NCBI GenBank assembly: GCA_037439785.1
Contig: JBBIVJ010000007.1
Coordinates: forward strand, 65,080 to 129,079
Direction of reading: 5' to 3'
DNA length: 64,000 nt
Source: DSVZ01 sp037439785
GTDB lineage: Bacteria > Verrucomicrobiota > Verrucomicrobiia > Limisphaerales > J093
Shown: piece by piece, positions 9,015 to 17,213 of the stretch
Layout: each line of letters begins with the position of its first letter
How positions within the stretch are numbered: position 1 is the stretch's first letter
The notes under the pieces: generated by a model
The model's database searches: none
Seen by the model: the letters and a program-made list of their open reading frames with translations, nothing else
What the model was told of the DNA's origin: nothing
Made by a program: the position numbers and the translations under genes

Positions 9015-10418
9015 TCAAGGCCGGGCTGCGGCGGGGGTGGCCGACGCCGGACCGGCCGACTGCGCCTCGGCCACCATCGCCTCGAGGGTGGCCAGGCTGC
9101 GCGCGCCCACAAAGCGCCGGCGCACCCGGCCCTGCGCATCCACGATCACCGTGGTGGGCAGTTCGCCGCCCAAGTAGCGGCCGCCCGCCTCGTTTTTCAG
9201 GTCCAGCAGCACGGGGTAGTTGATGCCGCGGGCACGGACGGTGCGCCGGACCTTTTCCCGCACCCGTTCGCGTGCCCGTGCGTCCGGCCCGGCCGAGTGC
9301 GGGTGGTCGTGATCCTCAGCGTGCGCTTCGTTGGCCGCGGATTCTTCCCCGGCTGCGTGGCTGCCGATGTCGCCGTGGCTGTCCGGCACCCCGTCCAGCG
9401 ACACACCCAGAATCCGGAGGCGGTCGCCCCACCGCGTCTGCAGGGCGACCAGGGCGGGGATTTCGCCGAGGCAGGCGGTGCACCAGGTGGTCCAGAAGTT
9501 CAGCACCACCACCCGGCCCCGCAGGTCGCGCAGCCGCACCGGCCGGCCCTCGAGGTCCGGGAGCGTGAAGTCCGGAGTGGGCAGGGGACGGGCCGTGGCG
9601 CCGATATCTTCAGGGCGCGCGGCGGGCGGCGGTGGAAAGCCGCCGTGATGGGCCTGCCACCAGGCGCGGGCCAGTTCGGCGGCGGCCCGGGCCCGCGCCA
9701 CGCCGGCGGGGGGGAAGTCATCCGACCCGGCGTAGGCCGCGCTTTGCGGGGAGAGGTCGGCGAGTTTGACCGCCCACTGCTGGCCGGCCGCGCGTTCGAG
9801 CAGCTTGAGCGCGCTGACCAGCACCACCGGGTGCGGGTCGTTCAAGAGCGTGGCTGCCAGGGGCACGGCGGTGGAAGGCTCGGCAGCCTTGAGCAGTTGC
9901 AGCCCCAGCAACCGCACCTGCGGGTCCACGTCGCGCAGTTGCGCGGCCAGCAGCACGGGCAGATGCGGATGCCGGCGGTCCCGCAGGTCCCGCAGGGCGG
10001 TCTCCCGCACCGTCAGGTCCGGGTCCAGGGCGGCGGCGCGGATCAAGGTCTCGAGGGGGGGCGGCAGCGGGGTGGGCGGCGGCACGACCCGGCGCACCGA
10101 CCGGACGGCGGCCTGGCGGTGCACCAGGTGGTCGGTCTCCCAGGCGGCGCGCAAGGCGGCGACGCCATCCGGCGCGGCGAGGATGGCCGATTCGACCAGC
10201 TCGGGCGGCGGGGCCTCATTGGCCAGCAGGAGGGTCCACTCAAGGCGCTGGCGCAGTGGCTCGCGGCACAACCAGGCCACGGCCGCCAACAACCCCAGCG
10301 CGACCAGCCAAGCCAGACGCCGCCGCGCGGGTGGACGCGTGATGCCGGGCGGGCGGGGTGCAGTCCGCCCTTCGGCCGGGGTCTCCGAGGACCCGCCGGT
10401 GGTGGGGGCTTCAGCCAT
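9015..10418 (-). CDS. Membrane-anchored HEAT-repeat/thioredoxin fusion with His-rich insert
   Basis: This 467-residue protein has a cytoplasmic Pro-rich N-terminus, one membrane segment (about 35-50), HEAT-like alpha repeats (about 65-260; units such as LRDVDPQVRLLGLQLLKA and LNDPHPVVLVSALKLLERA) and a TlpA/ResA-type thioredoxin domain (about 280-450). The domain has FWTTWCTAC with Cys313 and Cys316 and a cis-Pro loop at ELPTT. Between the central strands is an insert of about 50 residues rich in acid and His (366-374, pattern H-A-E-D-H-D-H-P-H). The expected role is extracytoplasmic thiol redox or metal handling with a protein-binding scaffold. This is inferred from domains only. Confidence 0.8.
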   Translation of the reverse strand: MAEAPTTGGSSETPAEGRTAPRPPGITRPPARRRLAWLVALGLLAAVAWLCREPLRQRLEWTLLLANEAPPPELVESAILAAPDGVAALRAAWETDHLVHRQAAVRSVRRVVPPPTPLPPPLETLIRAAALDPDLTVRETALRDLRDRRHPHLPVLLAAQLRDVDPQVRLLGLQLLKAAEPSTAVPLAATLLNDPHPVVLVSALKLLERAAGQQWAVKLADLSPQSAAYAGSDDFPPAGVARARAAAELARAWWQAHHGGFPPPPAARPEDIGATARPLPTPDFTLPDLEGRPVRLRDLRGRVVVLNFWTTWCTACLGEIPALVALQTRWGDRLRILGVSLDGVPDSHGDIGSHAAGEESAANEAHAEDHDHPHSAGPDARARERVREKVRRTVRARGINYPVLLDLKNEAGGRYLGGELPTTVIVDAQGRVRRRFVGARSLATLEAMVAEAQSAGPASATPAAARP

Positions 10419-10428
10419 GCAACAACCA

Positions 10429-10447
10429 CCGTTTCATCACGAAACGG
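10429..10447. promoter_or_regulatory. Perfect inverted repeat upstream of the HEAT-thioredoxin gene
   Basis: CCGTTTC-ATCAC-GAAACGG is a perfect 7-bp inverted repeat with a 5-base spacer, 11-29 bases before the ATG at 10418. On the minus strand a TTGACC lies about 17 bases upstream of it. The palindrome would cover the -10 region, so it could be an operator. No bound regulator is known. Confidence 0.35.
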
Positions 10448-10576
10448 CTGCCGGGACTCAGGGGTCAAGTTGACCGTTGAAATGCAGAGGCGCAAGCGGC
10501 GGCATTAATTCCAAGACCAGGCTAGACCGTGTCCCAACGGCTGCGGCCGGCAGCCGCCCGTGCCGTGACGGGCCGT

Positions 10577-11734
10577 TCAGCGGACAAAGGACCGGGTGAA
10601 ATCCTCGGCCTCGACGGCCACGACTTTTTTCTCGAACCGGGAGCCGGCAATTAGTTCCTGCAACCTGGCTTCATAGGTCGCGCCGTCCAGCGGCAGGGTG
10701 ACGGTCTGGTCGGTGAGCGAGCTGTAGAGCATGGCGTTGGCCAGCTCGACCGAGTGCAGCCCCTCCTCGCCCGGCGCGATCAGGGGCGTGCCGTCCAGGA
10801 TGGCGTCCACGAAATTCTGCGTAAGGGTGGCGTGCTGGGCCGGGGCGTCGTCGAAGGGGATGTCCACGTGCCAGACGTCCGGCCGGGCGAAGCCGGTCCG
10901 GGCGGTGCGGCTGAACTCGAGCGTGTCGGTTTCGTTGCGGGTGAAGGTGAGCCGGTGATGTTCGAGCACCAGCTTGCCGCGGGTGCCGCAGAGTTCGAGC
11001 CGGTTGGTGCCCGGCGCCTCGCCGGTCGAGGTGATGAAGACGCCGGTGGCGCCCGAGGCCCATTCCCAGTAGGCGGTGACGTTGTCCTCGACCTCGATAT
11101 TGTGGTAACGGCCGAGCTGGCAGAAGCCGCGGACCTTGGCGGGCATGCCGCAGAGCCACTGGAGGATGTCCAGGTTGTGCGGGCACTGGTTCAGCAACAC
11201 CCCGCCGCCCTCGCCCTTCCAGGTGGCCCGCCAGCCGCCGCTGGCGTAGTAGGCCTCGGTGCGGAACCAGTCGGTGATGATCCAGCTCACCCGCACCAGC
11301 GGGCCCAGTTCGCCGGCGGTGAGCAGGCGCTTGATCTTCACGTAGCGCGGCTCGGTGCGGAGCTGGAACATGGCAGCAAAGACCCGGTCCGGGTGCCGGC
11401 GGTGGGCGGCGATGAGCCGTTCGGCGTCGGCCTTGTGGACCGAGATGGGCTTTTCGACCATGACATGCAGGCCGGCCTCGAGCGCCGCGATGCCCAGGGT
11501 GGTGTGCTGGTAGTGCGGGGTGGCGATGATCACCGCGTCCACCGCGCCGGAGCGGAGGAGCGCCGCGCCGTCGTTGAACGTGCGCAGGCCCCGGGCGGCC
11601 CAGGGATCGAGCGGCGCCAGGGCGTCGGCCACGGCGGTGAGCTGGCCGCGAGGGACCTTGCCGTTGAGGAGGTACTCGGCATGGTAGCGGCCGATATTGC
11701 CCATGCCGATGATGCCGAGGCGGACGGTGTGCAT
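10577..11734 (-). CDS. Gfo/Idh/MocA-family oxidoreductase
   Basis: A 385-residue NAD(P)-dependent sugar or inositol dehydrogenase-like enzyme. The Rossmann opening is IGIIGMGNIGRYHAEYL. HVMVEKPIS carries the family's Glu-Lys-Pro, and GGGVLLNQCPHNLDILQWL matches the conserved G-G-x-x-x-x-x-x-x-H-x-x-D region that holds substrate ligands. There is no signal peptide. The frame is open to 11770, but the ATG at 11734 gives MHTVRLGIIG, the natural start. Family members in this phylum often oxidise or reduce keto-sugars, which would suit the DUF1080 gene at 6.6 kb. The substrate is unknown. Confidence 0.9.
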   Translation of the reverse strand: MHTVRLGIIGMGNIGRYHAEYLLNGKVPRGQLTAVADALAPLDPWAARGLRTFNDGAALLRSGAVDAVIIATPHYQHTTLGIAALEAGLHVMVEKPISVHKADAERLIAAHRRHPDRVFAAMFQLRTEPRYVKIKRLLTAGELGPLVRVSWIITDWFRTEAYYASGGWRATWKGEGGGVLLNQCPHNLDILQWLCGMPAKVRGFCQLGRYHNIEVEDNVTAYWEWASGATGVFITSTGEAPGTNRLELCGTRGKLVLEHHRLTFTRNETDTLEFSRTARTGFARPDVWHVDIPFDDAPAQHATLTQNFVDAILDGTPLIAPGEEGLHSVELANAMLYSSLTDQTVTLPLDGATYEARLQELIAGSRFEKKVVAVEAEDFTRSFVR

Positions 11735-11741
11735 GGGGGGC

Positions 11742-11770
11742 AGGCTATAGGCCCGTCCAGGCCGGCTCAA
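11742..11770 (-). promoter_or_regulatory. Candidate promoter of the Gfo/Idh/MocA gene
   Basis: Minus strand: TTGAGC (11770-11765), 17 bases, TAGCCT (11747-11742), ending 7 bases before the ATG at 11734. It has good TTG and TAnnnT cores, and its position predicts a leaderless transcript. Confidence 0.45.
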
Positions 11771-11890
11771 GGCCCGGGTGAAGGCGACCAGGGTAAAAGC
11801 GGCGCGGAGTCTTCCGGAGCGGACGCCTTTCCTCAGGCGCGGAAATGCACGCGCCGTGGAGGCAGGGTCCGGTCACCGGGCGGTCGTTCT

Positions 11891-12502
11891 TCACGGTTCA
11901 ATCCCGATCAGCACCAGGGGAACCGCCGGCACGCCGCGACCGTTCCGGAGGATGTTGTAGAGTTCCCCCTCGTAATAGCCGGGGCCGGAGGACATCTGGG
12001 CTTGAAGTGATTTCATCGCCAGGACCTCGATGCCCACGTCTGTTTGGTCCCGCACGAAAAAGGCGAGGTGCTTGACGAAAAGGTCGTACGCAACAAAGGC
12101 GTACTTGCCGAACTGGACTTCCAGGGCGACCCGCTCCTTGACGTAGTCGGTCTGGTTGTAGCTGAAGATGGGCGTCTCCCCGGCGGCTTCGATCTCGGCT
12201 TTTTGCTCGGCCGGCGGTTTGGTGAGGGTTCGCCGGATGAGCCGCTCGCTCGCAGTGACCCAATAATGGACACGGCTTTCCTACCACTGGCGGGAAGCCA
12301 GCAAGCTCGCAAAGGCGCGGTTCATGGCCACGGGGCTGTACAGGACCCGGCCGCGCATGGTTTTTTCCCGACTGATCTTGACCCGGCAGGCCTGGCCATC
12401 CACTGACCGGATCACCTCTTGGACTTCCTGCCAAAGCCCCGCTTTGTGCACCAGGAGGTATTCCAAGCCGTTGAGGGGGGAATAGACCTGGACAATCTTC
12501 AT
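11891..12502 (-). pseudogene. BglII-type restriction endonuclease, interrupted by one in-frame amber codon
   Basis: From the ATG at 12502 (MKIVQVYSPLNGLEYLLVHK) the frame runs 73 codons to a TAG at 12283-12281, then continues without another stop for 129 sense codons to TGA at 11893-11891. The downstream half contains FSYNQTDYVKERV followed by ALEVQFGKYAF. Asp119, Glu128 and Gln130 have exactly the spacing of the BglII catalytic residues D84, E93 and Q95 (known from the family). Both halves match one protein of about 203 residues. The start overlaps the methyltransferase stop by 4 bases. It is called a pseudogene because a single nonsense codon truncates it before the catalytic core. Readthrough or a sequence error is possible. 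Confidence 0.85.
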
Positions 12503-13452
12503 CGGCGGGGACGCTCCGGAGGCGGCTGTTCCTGCAGTGTCAACTGCTCGGCCGGGCACTTACCCACCAACCAAGGGGCCGTCACGAGCCGCCGCCCCGC
12601 CAGTTGGGGGTCAAACACGGGACGGTGCATGGGACGCACGGGAAGCGCATGCTCCGCCGCCAGCCGGATGCGCGTCCGGGCAATGTCCACGTACCTGGCC
12701 ACCACCTCGGCGCCCATTCCGCGGCGTTGGTGCCGCACGGCGGCTACCACGGTGGTGCCGACTCCTAGGAAAGGGTCCAACACCCAGTCCCCTTCGCGGC
12801 TCAGGGCCAGGACCAACCGCTCCACCAGCTCGACCGGGAACTGGCAGGGATGCTCGGTTTTCTCGACGTGATTGCTTTTGACATTGGGGATCACCCAGAC
12901 ATCCCCGGGATTTTTCCCCAGCGGATTGCAGGAATACTGCCCCACCTTCGGGCCCTTGAAATACTTTTTGCCCGGGTACTTTTGGGGGACCCGGATAGGG
13001 GCCAACTCGAACACGTAATCGTCCCCTTTGGTGTACCACAGGATGGTCTCGTAGCGCCCGGAGAGCCGGCGGCTGCAATGCAGTCCATGCTCGAAGTGCC
13101 AGATGATCCGGTTCCGCATCTTCAGCCCCAAGCTGGCGAAGACGGGGTAAAGCAGCGAGTCCAGCGGCATGATCGCCCCCCGCTCCACGTAGTTGCCCAC
13201 CTGCCAGCACAAGCTGCCCCGGGGGTGAAGCACCCGCACGCATTCGGCGATGACCTCCCGCTGCTGGGCCAGGTAGGCGTCCAGGTCCAGCCGCCGTTCG
13301 TTCTCCTTGCCCAGATTGTAGGGCGGGGAGGTCACCACCAACTGGATGGCGGCCGTCGGCAGACGGCGCAACAACTCGCGACAATCCCCGGCGTACACCA
13401 CCGCTCGGGCATCCGGACTGAACTCGGAGGCGATGGTCAACGGACTGAACAT
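12499..13452 (-). CDS. Site-specific DNA methyltransferase (N4-cytosine or N6-adenine, beta-type motif order)
   Basis: A 317-residue modification enzyme. The catalytic motif IV TSPPY is at 41-45 and the AdoMet-binding motif I, DPFLGVG, comes later at 226-232. That order is typical of beta-group amino-methyltransferases. SPPY rather than DPPY is most common in N4-cytosine enzymes. There is a variable region around 110-200. The open frame reaches 13527, but the ATG at 13452 (MFSPLTIASEF) gives the right length. Its stop overlaps the start of a BglII-type endonuclease gene, so this was a restriction-modification pair. The modification gene is intact while its partner is broken. Confidence 0.9.
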   Translation of the reverse strand: MFSPLTIASEFSPDARAVVYAGDCRELLRRLPTAAIQLVVTSPPYNLGKENERRLDLDAYLAQQREVIAECVRVLHPRGSLCWQVGNYVERGAIMPLDSLLYPVFASLGLKMRNRIIWHFEHGLHCSRRLSGRYETILWYTKGDDYVFELAPIRVPQKYPGKKYFKGPKVGQYSCNPLGKNPGDVWVIPNVKSNHVEKTEHPCQFPVELVERLVLALSREGDWVLDPFLGVGTTVVAAVRHQRRGMGAEVVARYVDIARTRIRLAAEHALPVRPMHRPVFDPQLAGRRLVTAPWLVGKCPAEQLTLQEQPPPERPRR

Positions 13453-13565
13453 GGGCCGGAGCAAGTAAGGGCGGCAGCGGCCGATTTGGCAGGCGGACTT
13501 GCCACGGCGCCTTCTGGGAAGGCCCAATACTCAGCCGCCGGGCCTTCTCCCGAGGGTGAACCGCT

Positions 13566-14475
13566 TCAAGGCACCAGCACGGCGGCGCCGTGCAGGCGGC
13601 CTTCCCGCAACCGGGCCAGCGCCCCGGCCGCCGCCGCCAGCGGAAACACCTCCGTGACGGTGCGCACGGGAATGGCCGCGGCCAGGGGCAGAAATACCTC
13701 CCCATCCTGTCGTGTCAGGTTGGCCACCGTGCAGAGCGTCCGCTCCACCCACAGGGCCCGGTAGGCAAAGGCGGGGATGTCGCTCATGTGAATCCCGCCG
13801 CAGACCACCGTGCCGCCCGGGCGGACCGCGCGCAGGGCGGTCGGCACCAGCGCCCCGACCGGGGCGAAAATGATCGCCGCATCCAGCGGTCGGGGCGGTG
13901 GCTGGTCCGAACCGCCCGCCCACACCGCGCCGAGGCTGCGGGCAAATTGCTGCGCCGCTTCATCCCCGGGGCGGGTAAACGCGTAAACCTCACGGCCCTG
14001 GTGTCGCGCCACCTGCGTCACCAGGTGCGCCGCCGCGCCGAACCCGAAAATCCCCAGCACCGGCGCGGCCCCGGCCTTCCGCAGCGCCCGGTACCCGATC
14101 AACCCCGCGCACAGCAGCGTAGCCGCCGTCCACCGTGTATCCGGTGAAGCGGGCCGCGGGGCAGAGGTTTTCCTGTCCCGCCCGGCAAAACGCGCATTCG
14201 CCACAGGTCCAGCCCAGCCACGGGATGCCCACGCGCCGGCCCGGCGCAAGGTCCGTGACGCCGGCCCCCACCGCCTCCACGTAGCCCACAATCTCGTGCC
14301 CGAGGATCAACGGCAGCTTCGGCTGGGGCAAATCGCCCTCCAGCACGTGCAGGTCGGTCCGGCAGACGGCGCAGGCGGCCACGCGCACGCGCACCTGGCC
14401 GGGGCCGGGTTCGGGCGTCGGCCCCTCCCGCAGTTGGAGCGGTCGGCCGGGCTGTTCAAGGACCTGGGCAAGCAT
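13566..14475 (-). pseudogene. Zinc-dependent alcohol dehydrogenase, internally deleted and frameshifted
   Basis: The N-terminal part from 14475 encodes a medium-chain zinc dehydrogenase: ACAVCRTDLHVLEG, the GHE of ILGHEIVGY, and a structural-zinc cluster C-G-E-C-A-F-C with a fourth Cys eight residues on. At about 14118 this frame (ending TVDGGYA) is lost. A second frame picks up at LLCAGLIGYRALRKAG and runs through the Rossmann domain (GIFGFGAAAHLVTQVA) to 13566. In intact relatives about 25-27 residues lie between these points, so the junction is a deletion of about 80 bases, not a multiple of three. The product cannot fold as a whole enzyme. Confidence 0.85.
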
Positions 14476-14654
14476 GGCGGAACGATGTGACCGCCCGGCC
14501 GCGAGGAAAAGTCCCGACCGGCCCCGGGCCGGCCCTCACGCAGGTTGCCCCCGTTCACCCGCCGCTCGCCGCGAGGGAGGCGCGCGCCGTGCCACTGCCT
14601 GGCCGGGCCGGCAAAGGGATTGCCAGACGGGCCGGGCTGCGCGAAACAGGGGCG

Positions 14655-15524
14655 GTGCGTGAGGTGGTTTCGCTGAAAACCATGCAGGCCCTGGCGCTGG
14701 CCTGGCGGCGGCAGGGGATTCCCATCGGGTTGGTCCCGACGATGGGCTACCTGCACGCGGGCCATCTGAGCCTGGTGCAGCGGGCGCGTCGCGAGGTGGG
14801 GCCGCGCGGCAAGGTGGTGGTGAGCCTGTTTGTCAACCCGACCCAGTTTGCGCCGCAGGAGGACCTGGCGCGGTATCCCCGCGATCTGGCGCGGGACCGG
14901 CGGCTGTGCCGCGAGGCGGGGGTGGATGTGTTGTTCCGGCCCACCGGGTCAGCGATGTATCCGCGTCCGCCGGGCGCGGAGTTCAGCACCTACGTGGTCG
15001 AGGAACAGTTGTCCCGCGGCATGGAAGGGGCGTCGCGGCCCACGCACTTCCGCGGGGTGACCACGGTGGTGGCCAAGCTGTTTCACCTGGTCTTGCCGGA
15101 GGTCGCGGTTTTTGGGGCGAAGGATTTTCAGCAGGCGGCGGTGGTCCGGCGCATGGTCCGGGACCTGAACTTCCCCGTGATCCTCCGCGTGGCGCCCACC
15201 GTGCGCGAGCCGGACGGCCTGGCGCTGAGTTCGCGCAACCAGTACCTCACCCCGGCCCAGCGGGTACAGGCCACGGTGTTGTGGCGGGCCATCCGGGCGG
15301 CGCGCGCACTGGTGCGGCGCAACCCCGGCGGTGTGTCGGTCCGCCAGGTCAAGGCCGTGGTCCGGGCGCAGGTGGCCCGGGCGCCGGAAGCCCGGCTGGA
15401 TTACGTCGAACTGTTCGACCCGGACACCTTGCAGCCGGTGGCGGTGGTCCGCCGCCGGATACATCTGGCCCTGGCGGTTTTTGTGGGAACCACCCGCCTC
15501 ATTGACAATGCACGCCTCCTCTGA
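14655..15524 (+). CDS. panC: Pantothenate synthetase
   Basis: PanC condenses pantoate with beta-alanine using ATP in coenzyme A synthesis. The 289-residue product (family about 280) has the nucleotidyltransferase HIGH-type motif MGYLHAGHLSL, then VSLFVNPTQF, the FRGVTTVVAKLFH segment, VFGAKDFQQ and the KMSKS-like LSSRNQYLTP. The open frame extends to 14487. The GTG at 14655 places the first conserved strand correctly, and upstream residues are Ala/Arg/Pro-rich noise. The gene ends 17 bases inside nadB, so the two cofactor genes are probably one transcript. Confidence 0.95.
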   Translation: MREVVSLKTMQALALAWRRQGIPIGLVPTMGYLHAGHLSLVQRARREVGPRGKVVVSLFVNPTQFAPQEDLARYPRDLARDRRLCREAGVDVLFRPTGSAMYPRPPGAEFSTYVVEEQLSRGMEGASRPTHFRGVTTVVAKLFHLVLPEVAVFGAKDFQQAAVVRRMVRDLNFPVILRVAPTVREPDGLALSSRNQYLTPAQRVQATVLWRAIRAARALVRRNPGGVSVRQVKAVVRAQVARAPEARLDYVELFDPDTLQPVAVVRRRIHLALAVFVGTTRLIDNARLL

Positions 15525-17169
15525 CCCGGTCCCGGACGGGGACACCGCGCCGCTGCGCTTTGACCATCTGGTGATCGGCAGCGGCATCGCCGGCCTGTTC
15601 TACGCCCTCAAGGCGGCCGAGCACGGCACGGTGGCGCTGGTCACCAAGAAACACCGCGCCGAATCCAACACCAACTACGCCCAGGGCGGTATCGCCTCGG
15701 TCATGAGCCCGGAGGACTCCTTCGAGCTGCACGTCCAGGACACCCTCACCGCCGGCGCCGGCCTGTGCAAGGACGAGGTGGTCCGCACCGTGATCCGGGA
15801 GGGACCGGAGCGGGTGCGGGAACTGATGGCGCTGGGGCTGCAATTCTCCGAGCGGGAAGTGCCCGGCCAGCCGGGGCGGGTCGAGCTGGACCTCGGCCGC
15901 GAGGGCGGCCACTCCAGGCGCCGCATCGTCCACGCCAGGGATATGACCGGGCGGGAAATCGAACGGGCCCTGTTGGCTGCGGCCGAGCGGCACCCGCGCA
16001 TCCGGATGTTCGAAAACCACTTCGCGGTGGACCTGGTCACCACGCGCAAGCTCGGCCTGCCGGGTCCGGTCCGCTGCCTGGGCGCCCATGTCCTGGACAA
16101 GGTCGGCGGGCAGGTCCGCCGCTTTGTTGCGCCGGTGGTGGTGCTGGCCACCGGCGGCTGCGGCAAAGTGTACCTCTACACCACCAACCCGGACATCGCG
16201 ACCGGCGACGGCGTGGCCATGGCCTACCGGGCCGGGGCCACCATCGCCAACATGGAGTTCATCCAGTTCCATCCCACCTGCCTGTACCATCCCAGGCTGC
16301 GCTCCTTCCTCATCAGCGAGGCCGTGCGCGGGGAAGGCGCCGTCCTGCGCGGCCCTGACGGCCAGGAATTCATGGCCCGCTACGACCCCCGCCGTGAGCT
16401 GGCCCCGCGCGACATCGTGGCCCGCGCCATTGACAGCGAGATGAAGCGCACCGGCGCCGACCACGTGTGGCTGGACATCACCCACAAGCCCGCCCCCTTC
16501 ATCATCCAGCGCTTCCCCAACATCTACCGCACCTGCCTCGAAGTGGGACTGGACATCACCAAGGAACCCATCCCCGTCGTCCCCGCCGCCCACTACCAGT
16601 GCGGCGGGGTGGTCACCGACGTCAACGGCGCGACCGAAATCGCCGGCCTCTATGCCATTGGCGAAGTGGCCTGCACCGGCCTGCACGGCGCCAACCGCCT
16701 GGCCAGCAACTCCCTGCTCGAGGCCCTGGTCGGTGCCCACCGCGCCGCCCAACACGGCCGCGAGCATCCCCTGCCGCCCCTGCCCGCGGACATCCCCCCC
16801 TGGCAATCCGGCCTCGCCCACAACCCCGATGAACTGGTCGTCATTGCCCACCTCTGGGACGAAATCCGCCGCCTGATGTGGGACTACGTGGGCATCGTGC
16901 GGACCGACAAACGCCTCCAACGCGCCGCCAACCGCGTGGCCAACCTCCAGGCCGAAATCCACGAATACTACTGGGACTTCATCGTCACCGCCGACCTCCT
17001 CGAGTTGCGCAACATCGCCACCGTGGCCGAACTGATCATCCGTTGCGCCATGCTCCGCCCGGAAAGCCGCGGCCTTCATTACAACCTCGATCACCCCCAC
17101 CCCGACCCCGCCTGGGCCGGCCGCGACACCCTCCTCCGCCGCGAAGACCTGTCGGCGGCCACGGCCTGA
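15508..17169 (+). CDS. nadB: L-aspartate oxidase
   Basis: NadB oxidises L-aspartate to iminoaspartate with FAD, the first step of de novo NAD synthesis. The 553-residue product has the dinucleotide-binding GSGIAG at 24-29, the family's NTNYAQGGIASV, the RRRIVHARDMTG active-site stretch, NMEFIQFHPT and a late HGANRLASNSLLEALV FAD segment, then the C-terminal helical domain. The ATG at 15508 lies inside the end of panC (17-base overlap). The open frame starts earlier only because it shadows panC. nadA and nadC are not in the window. Confidence 0.96.
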   Translation: MHASSDPVPDGDTAPLRFDHLVIGSGIAGLFYALKAAEHGTVALVTKKHRAESNTNYAQGGIASVMSPEDSFELHVQDTLTAGAGLCKDEVVRTVIREGPERVRELMALGLQFSEREVPGQPGRVELDLGREGGHSRRRIVHARDMTGREIERALLAAAERHPRIRMFENHFAVDLVTTRKLGLPGPVRCLGAHVLDKVGGQVRRFVAPVVVLATGGCGKVYLYTTNPDIATGDGVAMAYRAGATIANMEFIQFHPTCLYHPRLRSFLISEAVRGEGAVLRGPDGQEFMARYDPRRELAPRDIVARAIDSEMKRTGADHVWLDITHKPAPFIIQRFPNIYRTCLEVGLDITKEPIPVVPAAHYQCGGVVTDVNGATEIAGLYAIGEVACTGLHGANRLASNSLLEALVGAHRAAQHGREHPLPPLPADIPPWQSGLAHNPDELVVIAHLWDEIRRLMWDYVGIVRTDKRLQRAANRVANLQAEIHEYYWDFIVTADLLELRNIATVAELIIRCAMLRPESRGLHYNLDHPHPDPAWAGRDTLLRREDLSAATA

Positions 17170-17213
17170 ATACCCCGCGCAACCTCACGCCGCAGCGGCA
17201 GGCCCGCGCCGCT

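Noticed and set aside
12281..12283. TAG as a coded amino acid (pyrrolysine or suppressor-read amber)
   Set aside because: There is no evidence of a pyrrolysine system or amber suppression in the window, and other genes end in TAG normally. A plain nonsense mutation is simpler.
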